Positions 31,815 through 42,100 of a DNA stretch of 64,000 nucleotides are shown piece after piece. Source of the DNA: Amoebophrya sp. A120 (Eukaryota; Sar; Dinophyceae; Syndiniales; Amoebophryaceae); contig CAJINV010000001.1 in NCBI GenBank assembly GCA_905178155.1, positions 3,153,675 through 3,217,674 of the forward strand, given 5' to 3'. Each line of letters opens with the position of its first letter. Positions within the stretch are counted from its first letter, which is position 1. The translations under genes were made by a program, and so were the position numbers. A model generated the notes under the pieces. That model saw only the letters and a list, made by a program, of their open reading frames with translations. It did not search any database and had not been told where the DNA came from.

Positions 31815-32805
31815 GGAGGAGCGTCCAGCGGAAGGGAGCTGCGGCAGTAGAAATTACGCTATCTGCCTCATTTGCTGTTTCTTCAGACTCATATAGGAAT
31901 GAGGGGGCATCAACGTGCAGTCTTGAATTCAGAAAAAAACGAAATCATATATATTATCAATCAGATACGCATTGGCGATGCATTTTTTTCGCAAAAAAAA
32001 CCTAGAGCACTATACAGTGCACTTTCGTGAAAATGGTGTATGTGGTTACATGGTGCAGCGGGTTTGGATGCGGAACCAAGTTTGGCATCTTCATGTTATT
32101 ATCCCTACTACCAGGGTTAGACGTTAGAGGAAGAAATTTCGGCTGCAGAATTTGAACTGAACCAAGGTAAGAAGTTCCCCCGGTAGCATAAAACTATCCC
32201 ACTCGTCAGGACTGGTGAAGGAAAAGTATACACGAATCCAGCATAACGACCCGGTGCGAAGCTTGTTTCAAGAATAACGACATTGAGACCCCTACGCAGC
32301 GCCACGATGATAAGTAATCTGCTTCGAGTTCGACAGGTAAAAACATGCCATTACTTCCTTTCGACGCGATACTCTTAGAATCACCCACAAGCACGGTTCC
32401 CTTTAGCTCTTCTTCTCTCATTCTCATCTTATACGACTATTTCACTCTTCTCTCAGTGTGAGTTTTTAAACACGAGACCAAAAAATAAAAGAGTTCTCGG
32501 CTGCCAGATAGAAGTAGGAGAACAATGTTGTAGCCATAAATGACCAACAAAACCCAGAAAGGAGGGTTTGCGCTGAAAGGAAGTGTCTTCATTCTTGTGC
32601 GCAATCGCCAATAACAACAGCTATTCGAATTTCATCGTGCTTAATCAAATGGGAATGAGGAGTGCAAAACCTGCACTCAAGAAATAAGTAAGTAGTCGAT
32701 AACCTTCAGGCCACGAAATAGTTCTACTGGAGTGCGCGCAAGTGGAATCCTCATCATCTCTTTACAGTTTGTGGATAGGATTGAAGACGTAGTTGATTCA
32801 TTTAT
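31815..32805. other. Intergenic, about 1 kb, nothing recognised
   Basis: AT-rich sequence between the ankyrin gene start and the PARP gene end. Short frames only; no repeats seen. Confidence 0.5.
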
Positions 32806-35470
32806 TTACAAGTGAGAGTAATCATATTCAATGACAAATTCCGGATAAGCATGCGCTTTGTCAAAAATAACAAATTCCTGGTGCGCCTGCTGATGTGCTG
32901 AGAAACTCCCGTTGTTCTTGGGCCCCGGGTTCGCGATGATGGAATCAAACGGCTCCTGGCTCGCAATGTTTGTCCGCTTAGGGGGCAGCTTTCGCTCGCA
33001 GCAAGTTTTCTCGGTATAGTGCGCGTCACCAATCAGGACCCGCGCTACGATGATGTAAGAGCGCCGCTCCGGCGGACGACGACAATTTCCGTTTCCGGTA
33101 TACTGCATGCTCTTGCACACATTGCTTGCGAAGTACGTGCCTTGTCCGTACAGTCCTCCCGCCTTTGCCTCCCGAAAGTCAAAGCCGTTCTGTAAGATGT
33201 GCTTGAGCCCCTCAGCGCCTGTTCCATGAAACAAGTACATCTCATTCAGATCCCGCTCGAGCTCCATCTGGTGGCTTCCGAGAAGTTGTTTCACACAGTC
33301 CTCCACGGCCGCAGGTATGGCGGGAGATACCAGTGGAGGCTTGATTCCAAGCCTCTTGTGCTCCCGGTGCAGGGTCCGACGGGCTTGTTGGTACTTCTGG
33401 AACAGCGGGTAGTTTTCGACCTGGAAAGCTTTCAACGTCGCAGCTGCGTTCTTCAGTTGAAGCTGGCGGCCAACACGAACTTTATCGATTCCGATTCCCA
33501 TAAAAGGGCATGTGCTGCCACAATGTGTCCCGAATAACGTGCTGGCAAGAGATTCCAGCGTTTGTCGCTTCACGTTCAGGGGAATCTTTACCGCAGGCAA
33601 ATCAGTTTTCGTCCTGCTTCCAGGCTCCAGCAAATCCCGCGTCCAATGCTGTGGTCGGTCAACTCGAACCTGGATGCGGCGTACTTTGTTGGTATGCAGA
33701 TTTGTCTGCGTCATCCCAACAAAATCGAACTCGTACGAAAAATTTCCTATCCGCAGCTGGCAGTGCTCTGACTTCCGCGAAGATGTATTTTTTCCGCTTG
33801 ACTTCCTCGCGAGATCGGTCTGAAACGTCTCGTAGTGGGTGTCCAGCTGGTGACAGACCTCGGGGTTCATGCGCTCCCACTCGTTCCCATTCTGCCATGT
33901 CCAAACCATGTGGTCCCCTCCAGCGGCCTTTGCCGCGATTTCTTTCTGGCTTTTCTCGAGTCGTTTTGTTTCTGCTCTGAGCTCCTCAATCCTATGCTGC
34001 TCCGCGACAAGATTCTTTTTTGCTTCCGCAAGTTGCTCTTGCTCTTGCTGCAACTTCGCGTGCAGTTCTTCTCTTTCTTGATCGATGCGCTCCTTCTCGT
34101 CCGCGACTCGGTCACGACAATCCTGCAGCTTTTTAACTTGGTACTCCATCGCAGTTTTTTCATTCAACAGCTGTGTATTTTCTGCTTGGGACTTCTCCAT
34201 CTGCACCTTCATACCATCCAAATCTGCCACCAGCGCTTCTTTTTGCCGTGCCGCCTCTTGAATCTGTTGCTTCATCGCTTCGACCTCCTCCATGATGACG
34301 CGATTTTCATTTTGCTTCTCGGCCAGCAAGCGACGGGTCTCTTCTTCCTGCTCTTCTGTCTTCGCAAGGGCGCCTTCTAAGGCATCGTTCTGCTGTTGCA
34401 AAGCTTTTTTGTCTTGCTTCAGATTGTGGATGAAGCGGGTCGTGCACTGCTTCTGGTCGGGTGGTGGCTGCTTGTCTGCTTTTTGCAACACTTTGAATAG
34501 ACTCTCCGCCCCCGCCATCGAGCGCGGGCCCACGATGACCGTGCTGTTCTCGATGCTGGTCCCTTTCGAATACGAATGGTTGATTTTCAAGCTCGGAAAG
34601 ACCTTGTCCTTGACGAGACCGCCAATCTCCGAGTCCCAGTACGGTTCGTAGTAGATCGCCCCGATAGCTGTCTCTTTTCCACACGCGTCACGACAGGAAG
34701 CGCAGAAGGCTTGGTGGAAATTGCAGATTATGTCCTCCGCTCTGTTCGACTTACACTCGTTCACCCGAAAGGGTTTGTTCTTCGGAACGTAGACCGGACA
34801 CGTCGCCTCGTCGAGGTCCAGGTGAGAGGACCAGATCGCCATGTCCTTCAGTTGGTGAATTTGCCGCCCACGTAGCAGCACGCCTCCGCACTCGAAACAG
34901 GCAAACGCCAACACGCCGTGGTTGCTCCCGGGAACCGTGTTCGGAAATTGTAGCTGGTTCGGGCCGACTTGCCACAACGGTGACCAACTTGCAGGCTCTT
35001 GTTGCACTAGGTAGCTGTGATGCTGACTGCGACAAAAAAGCGGCAGGATCGGAGCTGCGTGGGAGCTTGAATTGCGTGGGAGCGCTGCTAGATAGCTCTT
35101 TTCTACCGCAGCTTCTCTGCCTTTGCAGCGCCGATGCGGAAACTTGACCACCTGATCTGCGTTGTGAAACGGAAGAGCATGCTGCTTGCTTTTTGAATTT
35201 CTGCAACTCCTGGCTGCACAATTTCAGCGTGGGCGTCTCCGTCTCACCTGTTTTCTCCTCTGCCTCTTCTATAGCGTGCAGTGCATTTAGGTCCTCTTCG
35301 TCAGCGTCTTCGTCGACTCGCCACTCGTCGTCCTCAAGATCTCCGCCCGGACAACTGTCGACATCATATTCATCCCACCGCACCTCGGTCTTGTTTCGAT
35401 TGGTGCCCTTCTGTCGGCTGTACGGACGAGCGTCGTCGTGCTCCCCGTTTTCGTCGCTAGCGTAACCCAT
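32806..35470 (-). CDS. WWE-domain poly(ADP-ribose) polymerase (tankyrase-like catalytic site)
   Basis: Two exons, 35470-35248 and 35156-32806 (857 residues); the GTGAGA donor and CACAACGCAG acceptor join EEAEEKT to DQVVKFPHRR in phase. The N-terminus is acidic. Residues ~150-280 include Cys pairs (CFECGG; CNFHQAFCASCRDACG) that may bind zinc. A long coiled coil follows (about 300-480). A WWE domain (HMVWTWQNGNEWERMNPEVC) precedes the PARP catalytic domain at the C-terminus: LFHGTG, GLYGQGTYFA, and QEFVIFDKAHAYPEFVIEY. The His, Tyr and Glu of the H-Y-E triad are therefore present, and the last motif is close to tankyrase, so the enzyme should be able to make chains, using NAD+ to ADP-ribosylate proteins. 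WWE domains commonly read iso-ADP-ribose. Likely nuclear or cytosolic signalling or DNA-damage role, by family. Confidence 0.9.
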
Positions 35471-36793
35471 TTTTTGTGCCGCGAAATCTCCGGGTGTGTA
35501 AGTTTTGCACTGTCGCAAGGAAACGCAATGCGAGCTAAGAGAAGATCGTGCTTTGCTAGAACTTGACGTGTTGGCTCGGGACGAAATTTTTCGGCTCACA
35601 AATGCTCGCTGGCGTTCGAAATCAGCTCCAAAACATAGATTTTGATTTTTCACTCTTGAAGTCTATTTCAGATCTACAGTCTAGCTCCTGAGCAGTGCAT
35701 TCATACAATTTCCTTGTCTTCATTGTTCAAAAAAATCCCAGTGACAATATTACTGCGCAGCGTCCTTCCAGAAAAAACAGATCGAGCTGTGCTCCTCTGA
35801 CACTGAGTCATCGACAACACAAGCAAAAAAGATCTGTGAGAGGATATAATCCACGGATCGCGTTCGTGACACCACAATTGAGGTCGAGCAGACACTTCCT
35901 TGGAATTCGGAAGATAGGGCTCAATAACTACAGAAGCAATTAATTTGTGTCTACTTAGCTGTTTTCCTCCACTTGCGCACCCGGACGCAAGAACTCATTG
36001 AACACTGGCGATCGCAAATCAGCAGACCCCGATCTGCCGAATGCTAGGAAAAGGTTTTAGTATCTATTTTTAGTTCGGTTCCGTCACAACTGCTTTCTGT
36101 CCTCCTTGCAGTCATTCCAAGAAATCGCCCGGGGAAAACGGCTTCCCATAGGCATCTTGATCTTCTGTGGAAATAGTCTGCGACATAACTCTTCTGAAAA
36201 TCTTTCTCAAAAAGCGCCAGCGGCAATCTATCATGTGTGATTTGCTGTAAACCAAGCAAGTCTCCGAATCGTCTCTTCGCGTATAATCATTGACTTAGTT
36301 GTAAGTAGGAGAGTGCGTCTGCGTGTCTGTCTACCTTTACGCTAAAACTATTCCACATTATTTGATTGTATCAACATGCGGGCGGTGATTCTCTACGCCA
36401 ATCACTGCATTTCAACATTTTTCTAGTCAAAAATCTGGACTTCTATAGGATTTTAAATGGCGGGTTGGCGTATTAAAGGCATTTCGATAGAGCGAATGCG
36501 CCTGCTGTAAAGACCACATGGTTCTGGATTATACTTGTTCAAAAAGTCCACGACGATTGTCGTTGTGGTAGTGTGCGTACGATAATTCTCGTTTGCGATT
36601 GCTTGTGCTCTGTTTCGATTGTGGTGCTCACGGTACTAGCCTGCCTCCCCGTAGTACAACCTTTGATGAACTCAAGTAGACATCGCAACTTATTTCTCGG
36701 TAGTTTTTCGACAATTTATTTCAACAGTTTCTTCCCTGTTCTTCTGCTACTCGAGGAAAACAGCGTGAGCGTCCACCTTTCAACATCAGTAAG
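35471..36793. other. Upstream region of the PARP gene; partly duplicated at 38338-38709
   Basis: Contains the repeat copy at 35503-35919 described separately. The rest (35920-36793) shows no gene, only short AT-rich frames. Confidence 0.5.
35503..35919 (+). repeat. Direct repeat copy 1 (5' flank of the PARP gene)
   Basis: About 400 bp that recurs, same orientation, at 38338-38709. Shared blocks include GATCGTGCTTTGCTA, TGCGCAGCGTCCTTCCAGAA, AAAACAGATCGAGCTGTG, CGACAACACAAGCAAAAAAG and GGATCGCGTTCGTGA. It starts 33 bp upstream of the PARP ATG. Confidence 0.88.
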
Positions 36794-38168
36794 TCACATC
36801 GCGATTTTTGCCGCTTTCGCCAGCGCCACGATCTCCTTGTCGCTGCGCCATTCTGCTGGAAGTTGCTCAAGTTTCGTGAGGTCCTCGATAGTACTGCCAT
36901 TTGCCGCTTTCTTGCGTAGCAGCCGTTTCATCATCTCCCTCGCGTCTTGCGGCGGGCTTTCTCTGTTTCTCCATCTCAGCGTTTCCACCGCTTTCGCCAC
37001 AAGGACGTCGCGAAGTGTTTTTGCCTCAACAAGTTCGCCGTCCTCAGTTCGAAGTGTGTCGAAAAACCAGTTGCGACGAAGGAACGGGTCCCTCATTAGG
37101 GCCACACCCTCCTCCACCACACGCGCCTGCAGAAGAGGCAGCCGAAACGTTGTAATCTTCCTGACAGTGGACGACGACGTGGACGAGTTCTTTCCATGTT
37201 GCCCAATCGCATTCTCGAGTGCCGTCCGGAACTTGAAGCAGGTAAGTCTGATTTTTTCCCTCCAATCGTATAGTGCGGGTGCGCTGCTGTAGTCTAAATC
37301 CGCCCCTCGACCACCAAATCGACCTGGTACGTTGAGTAACTGCATCCGATGCTCCACATCGAACAAAAACGCCGCTAGAAAGCGGAGTTCGGAATCCTTT
37401 TGTTCCTCTCGACCGTTATTTTTCCAAACTTCGTCTTCGACGTCTCTAGTCCGAACTTTTTTCCCAACATTTTCCGCAGTCTGCTCCCACTTCGCATGAT
37501 AGGCCCGCTCCAGCAGCGACGATGCCTTATTGTGGAACAGGCTCCTGTCAGAATTGGACGAATCCAGACCAGTGTCACAAGTCCTCTTGTGCGCAGCAAT
37601 CGTTTCCAACGCTTCCTGCGCTTTGTAGTCGGTGGAGTCCGCAACGTTGCCCGAGGATACCTTTATGATCTGCTCAAAGAAGCCCCTGGTGTTCGGGCTC
37701 GTGTACCATCTTTTCTTTGCTGGTTTTTTGGCTTTCGGCTTGGGTTCGGCTTTCGCTTTCCCTTTGATCGATGTCTTGATCGAAGTCTGCGTACCGCTAG
37801 TACTTCCCGTGAGGGTACTAGAACTGCTCGCACCCTTATTCAAGAAAAAAACACCATCACAATCACTTTTGCACATTTTTGCAATACAAAAAATTTTGTC
37901 ATGCGCAAAAATGCATCACAGTCAAGACTTATACGCGATTTCCCTTTGTGTTTTTGCAATACAAGAAAAATTTGTCATGCGAGACAAATTTCTGATGCAA
38001 AACCTCCCAAGTGTGATTGTGATGGTGTTTTTTTCTTGCATAACCCTCCGCAACAGGCACAGAACCGCCCTTCTTCGCGCGGACGCCACCACGTCCCTTC
38101 GCCTTCGGCACGGCAGCGGAAGTGGCGAAGAACGCCTGTGTCGTCGCTAACCCGATCCAGAGCAGCAT
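36794..38168 (-). CDS. Secreted basic/helical protein of unknown family
   Basis: Two exons, 38168-38043 and 37831-36794 (387 residues), separated by one introner element. The N-terminus MLLWIGLATTQAFFATSAAV is a signal peptide. A Lys/Ala/Pro-rich stretch (KAKAEPKPKAKKPAKKRWYT) follows, then a predominantly helical region with conserved-looking Trp and Arg clusters (LYDWREKIRLTCFKFRTALE; DPFLRRNWFFDTLR; LRWRNRESPPQDAREMMKRL). No cysteine-rich or catalytic motif is obvious. In a parasite this could be an exported or luminal protein, but that is inference. Its 5' flank is a duplicate of the PARP 5' flank. Confidence 0.78.
37837..38042 (-). mobile_element. Introner element (206 bp), CAAGAAAAAAACACCATCAC family
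   Basis: Inverted ends TATTCAAGAAAAAAACACCA and TATGCAAGAAAAAAACACCA, each continuing TCACAATCAC. Perfect direct repeat ACCCT at 37832-37836 and 38043-38047. Internal TTTGTCATGC and TTTTGCAATACAA blocks are repeated. Excision joins VPVAEG to ASSSSTLTG in frame. Confidence 0.9.
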
Positions 38169-39163
38169 CCTCAGACTAAGATTGGATTGTTTAGTCCGTT
38201 TAAGAAATTGGTGATGTTGATCTAGAAAGCGAAGCGGTGGAAAAACTAGTATACGTAAAAAGTCCTATTCCTTGAGTCAAGATGGCTACGGGATTGATAG
38301 GCCTAGGAAATGAAATCTAAACGGGAGTGTAAAAAAATTTTGCACGGTCGCAAACGCAATGCGAACTAACAAGAGATCGTGCTTTGCTAAAACTTGTTTG
38401 ATGTGTTGGCTCGGGGCGAGATTTCTCGGTTCACAAATGCTTCCTGGCGTTCGAAATAGCCTAGTTCTTCAGTCGCGAGTTCATACAACTTCCTCGTCTT
38501 CATTACATAATTGTCCAAAATCTTCCCAGTGACAAAATTACTGCGCAGCGTCCTTCCAGAAAAAACAGATCGAGCTGTGTCCCTCTGACTCCGAGGCATC
38601 GACAACACAAGCAAAAAAGATCTGTTAGGCGATGTGATCCAGGGATCGCGTTCGTGAGACCACAATCCAGGTCGAGCAGGCACTTGGAATTGGAATTCGG
38701 AGGATAGGGTCGGGGTCACGTTGTGAAATAAAAATGACTTCTTCTTCTTCTTCACGCAGCACAGTTGTAGCTGTAAATCAACAATAAGCTCGATTTTTTA
38801 GTTCGACATCTTCGCCGTAGTTTTTGCGAACTGGCGAAAAATTGAAACAAGTCGTACTGAGTCACAATTCGGTTCATCGGAAAGACTCCTAATATGTTCA
38901 AGTTCATGCTAAAAAGCGCATAACGATGGAGTGAAACGACTGCTCATGATCCGTTTCGAAACTACTGAAATTCAAGTTCATGATTAGCAATATACATATG
39001 AATTCTGTTTTGCACAGCTTCGTCAAATCTTTCAAAACAAGAGCTACTACTTGTACTTCTACTAGTTTTCATTATTTCGTTTTTGTATCTATCAGTATTG
39101 TAGACTTTTGACTGTTTCCTGCTCGACACTAGTGCATATTTTATATGCTAGTGAAAAACTTAC
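38169..39163. other. Upstream region of the secreted-protein gene
   Basis: Contains repeat copy 2 (38338-38709). The remainder (38710-39163) shows no supported gene. Confidence 0.5.
38338..38709 (+). repeat. Direct repeat copy 2 (5' flank of the secreted-protein gene)
   Basis: Second copy of the 35503-35919 sequence, clearly similar along its length with scattered substitutions and small indels. It lies about 170 bp upstream of the ATG at 38168, so both copies sit in front of minus-strand genes. Confidence 0.88.
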
Positions 39164-42100
39164 TTAGACCAAACTTCCTCTTTTTGGCTGGCTGAGGTTT
39201 TCCACCTCCGACGTTCTGACGGCCCAGGAGGTTCTTGCGGTGTCCTCCTTCATCTCCTCTCCCGCATCCATGTCTAGATCCCCAGTAGTTGTACTATTTC
39301 GCATCTCCGCCTCGACGGCACGCCCCAGCCCCTGCGACCCGCTCATCCGCCGCGCGCTGGTCCTGTTCTCGTGGGAGGTGGTTCGCGACGCTTGGCCACC
39401 AGCAGTTTTGACGTAGTTCGCGACCATGGATTGCAATTTGGCGTTTACCCACGTCCGCAGCAGCACGTGCATTTCCAGCAGCTTGGTGGCCGTTTCCCGC
39501 CGGGTGCTGGATTTTCGCCGCAACTCTTCGTGCACGACCTTCACGCAGGGCAGCATCCGCTCCACCCGCGACATCCGCTCGCGGTCCTCGAAAAGGTCCA
39601 GTTCCGAGTCCCCGCCCTGCGAATTGTTGTAGTCGCTGTAGTCCGACATCAGGTCCGCGTCCTCGGAAACGGAATTCTGCGAGTTCCGCGTTGCCCAGCC
39701 AAACCGCTCGGTGTGGGTTACCTTGGTGTTTTCAATGGTTTTTGTTCGGTACTGGAGAATGGAGCAAGTCCATCGTGGTAATGAAGTATATTTAGGTTTC
39801 AACTTGCTGCGTCGCCATGTAGTTGTGTTTGATAGAAGTCGTGCAAATAAACACAGCCCCGGATGATGAATTCGAGTCTCCTCCTCGTGGTCGTACTATC
39901 GGACAGATAAAACCAGACCTCCGCACATGCTGAAGTAAAAAACTCATTACCAGGACACTACTTAATACCTCACACCCCGCCACTCGGTTTATCAGCTTCG
40001 CGAGCCAAACCACCAGTTTGGGACGAAAGGCCGCGACCCGTGCAGCCGCTTCAATGTGCGTCTCCAGGCCGTGCTCAACGTGCGCGAGGGTATCCTTCAA
40101 CCCGGGACAAGCCGCCAGAAGCTGTTGCCGCCTGGTTGTTTACGGAGTTAAAGAATGAGGAAAGCGTTAGTGAAAATGTGATGAACGAGATGCTGTGATA
40201 GAGTGGAAAAGGCATCATCATCGTGTGAACCACAATGCTGCGGTCTTTTACTTATCTATGCGCTTGTGCAAGACAAATACCTTCCCTCATCGTGGACAAG
40301 CTCGTGCAGGTCGATGTCCTTGTCATGCAACTCAACCATGCTGCTGATGTCGTCCAATTGCACTAAAACGCTCTGCTTGCCGCGCGTTGCGCGCGCGGAT
40401 CCGGGGGTAGAGGGCCTGAAAAGTTATTGTCTTATACCCGCCAAGAGGAAGCAATGCTTCCGAAGCATGCTACATGCTCCATAGGTATTTTTGCAAACAG
40501 ACACGTACAAAACTAATACACACGCAAATCATAGATTGATAGATTGTGATACAATTGCCCGAAGGCAGCATTCCCTCCGGAGACCGTGGTGCGGTGGCCT
40601 GTTTTCCGTCGCACGCTTGCGCGTCCTGACACCGGCTGCGAACTCCGGGCACCATCGTAGCTGGCCAACATGCTCCTGCATTAGCATTCAGAAGGGATAA
40701 CGATCATTCATGTGTTTGTCGCGCTCGCGGCTGTGGTCTTGTACAATCGTCGTAGTTCTTGATCGATCTCAACAAGAAGAACAAGCAAAAAAAGAAAAAC
40801 AAATCGATCGCTTTTCCCAAAAAACACTGCTTACTTGTGCCTGCCCTGTCTCGTTGTACCCACCTGACCAGCCGCCGCCGCCGAGGGCACTAGTGACAGC
40901 CGAACCCTTTGCGCCGAGTTCGGAGTCGCTTCCTCGCCCCCAGGTAAGACCAGCCTCGCACCAACGCCAGAAGTTTTATGAGAACTACCACCGCCCCCGG
41001 GACTTGCAGGTGCAATCGCACCGCCGGTAGTTGTAGTTGTCGTCTTTACTATGCTAATACCGCTTGTTTGCTCGTCCTTGCTTCCTATCGATTGCAAAAG
41101 TGTCTGGGTCTGGAAGAATACAAGATTTGCGATGCAGGTTTTCCAGATACCATGGCTGATGGCACTTAGGATGAAGGGGGCAGTCCTCAACCAATACACA
41201 TTGGAAGAGGGGACCCCAACCCCCTGGGGGTGAAGAATCGAGGGTGGCATTGACCTACAGAAAAATGATCAACGATCAAAAATCCGCAGGCGAGAACGGG
41301 AAGGATCTTTTCAGACACCGACCCAAATCCTCTGCCAACCACTTCCCTCGATTTCACAAACTTCACTGCCGCGACGCAAGCGAAGCTGACAGGAAGACCC
41401 CGGCCACCCTTCCTCACGACCGAATTCCGAGAGGGATAAATAGTCCCCTCAGATTAGACGGAAGCGAAGGCATAGTCCCGGGGGGCAAGAAGGAATGCTC
41501 CCCCACGCCCTGAAAGCCTGGAAGGCAGACAGGGTGCTCAACTGTGCATAGTGGTTAGCACGAAGAGCTAGGGACGTGAGAGACACCGCGACGCACAACA
41601 ACCCGACCAGGTAACCCAACACTCTCCGCCTCGAGAGCCCGGGGACCAGACAGTTGTGGCAGCAAAATGAGGAAATGCCAGACGACAAGTCGTCAGCAAC
41701 GCCAAGTCATCACCAGCCAACACAGCAAACAGGGACCAGGGGAGCCAGATAGCCAACTGACACACAGCTGGGGGGAAGGCTGAATGAGAGCGCACCGTCC
41801 AAACTGACGAGAGGCCCACAAACTCCAACCCGCACCTGAAACCCGAGAGAGCGGCCCAGACCCCTGAGAGCAGCGAAGACCTGAGCAGAGCCCAAGCAAC
41901 AACGAGGCGCCCCATCTACCCATCCTGACTCCTGCCGGTGGCGAAGACGCTCCAAAGTCAGAGCATCCATCAACGGGAATTTCCGACAGAGGTTAATCAA
42001 CGACAGCACGAGGTTGAGGGCGTGCGGGCTCTTGGAGGAAAAGCCAGCGGTATGAGGAAACCAACATCGTAACAGAGAGAGTCGCGACATGGGCCTGGAA

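Noticed and set aside
41568-42090. Overlapping frames with an LAGDDLALL stretch inside the giant introner, possible reverse transcriptase
   Set aside because: The YxDD tyrosine is absent, other reverse-transcriptase motifs are not visible and the frames overlap; likely chance or a decayed relic.
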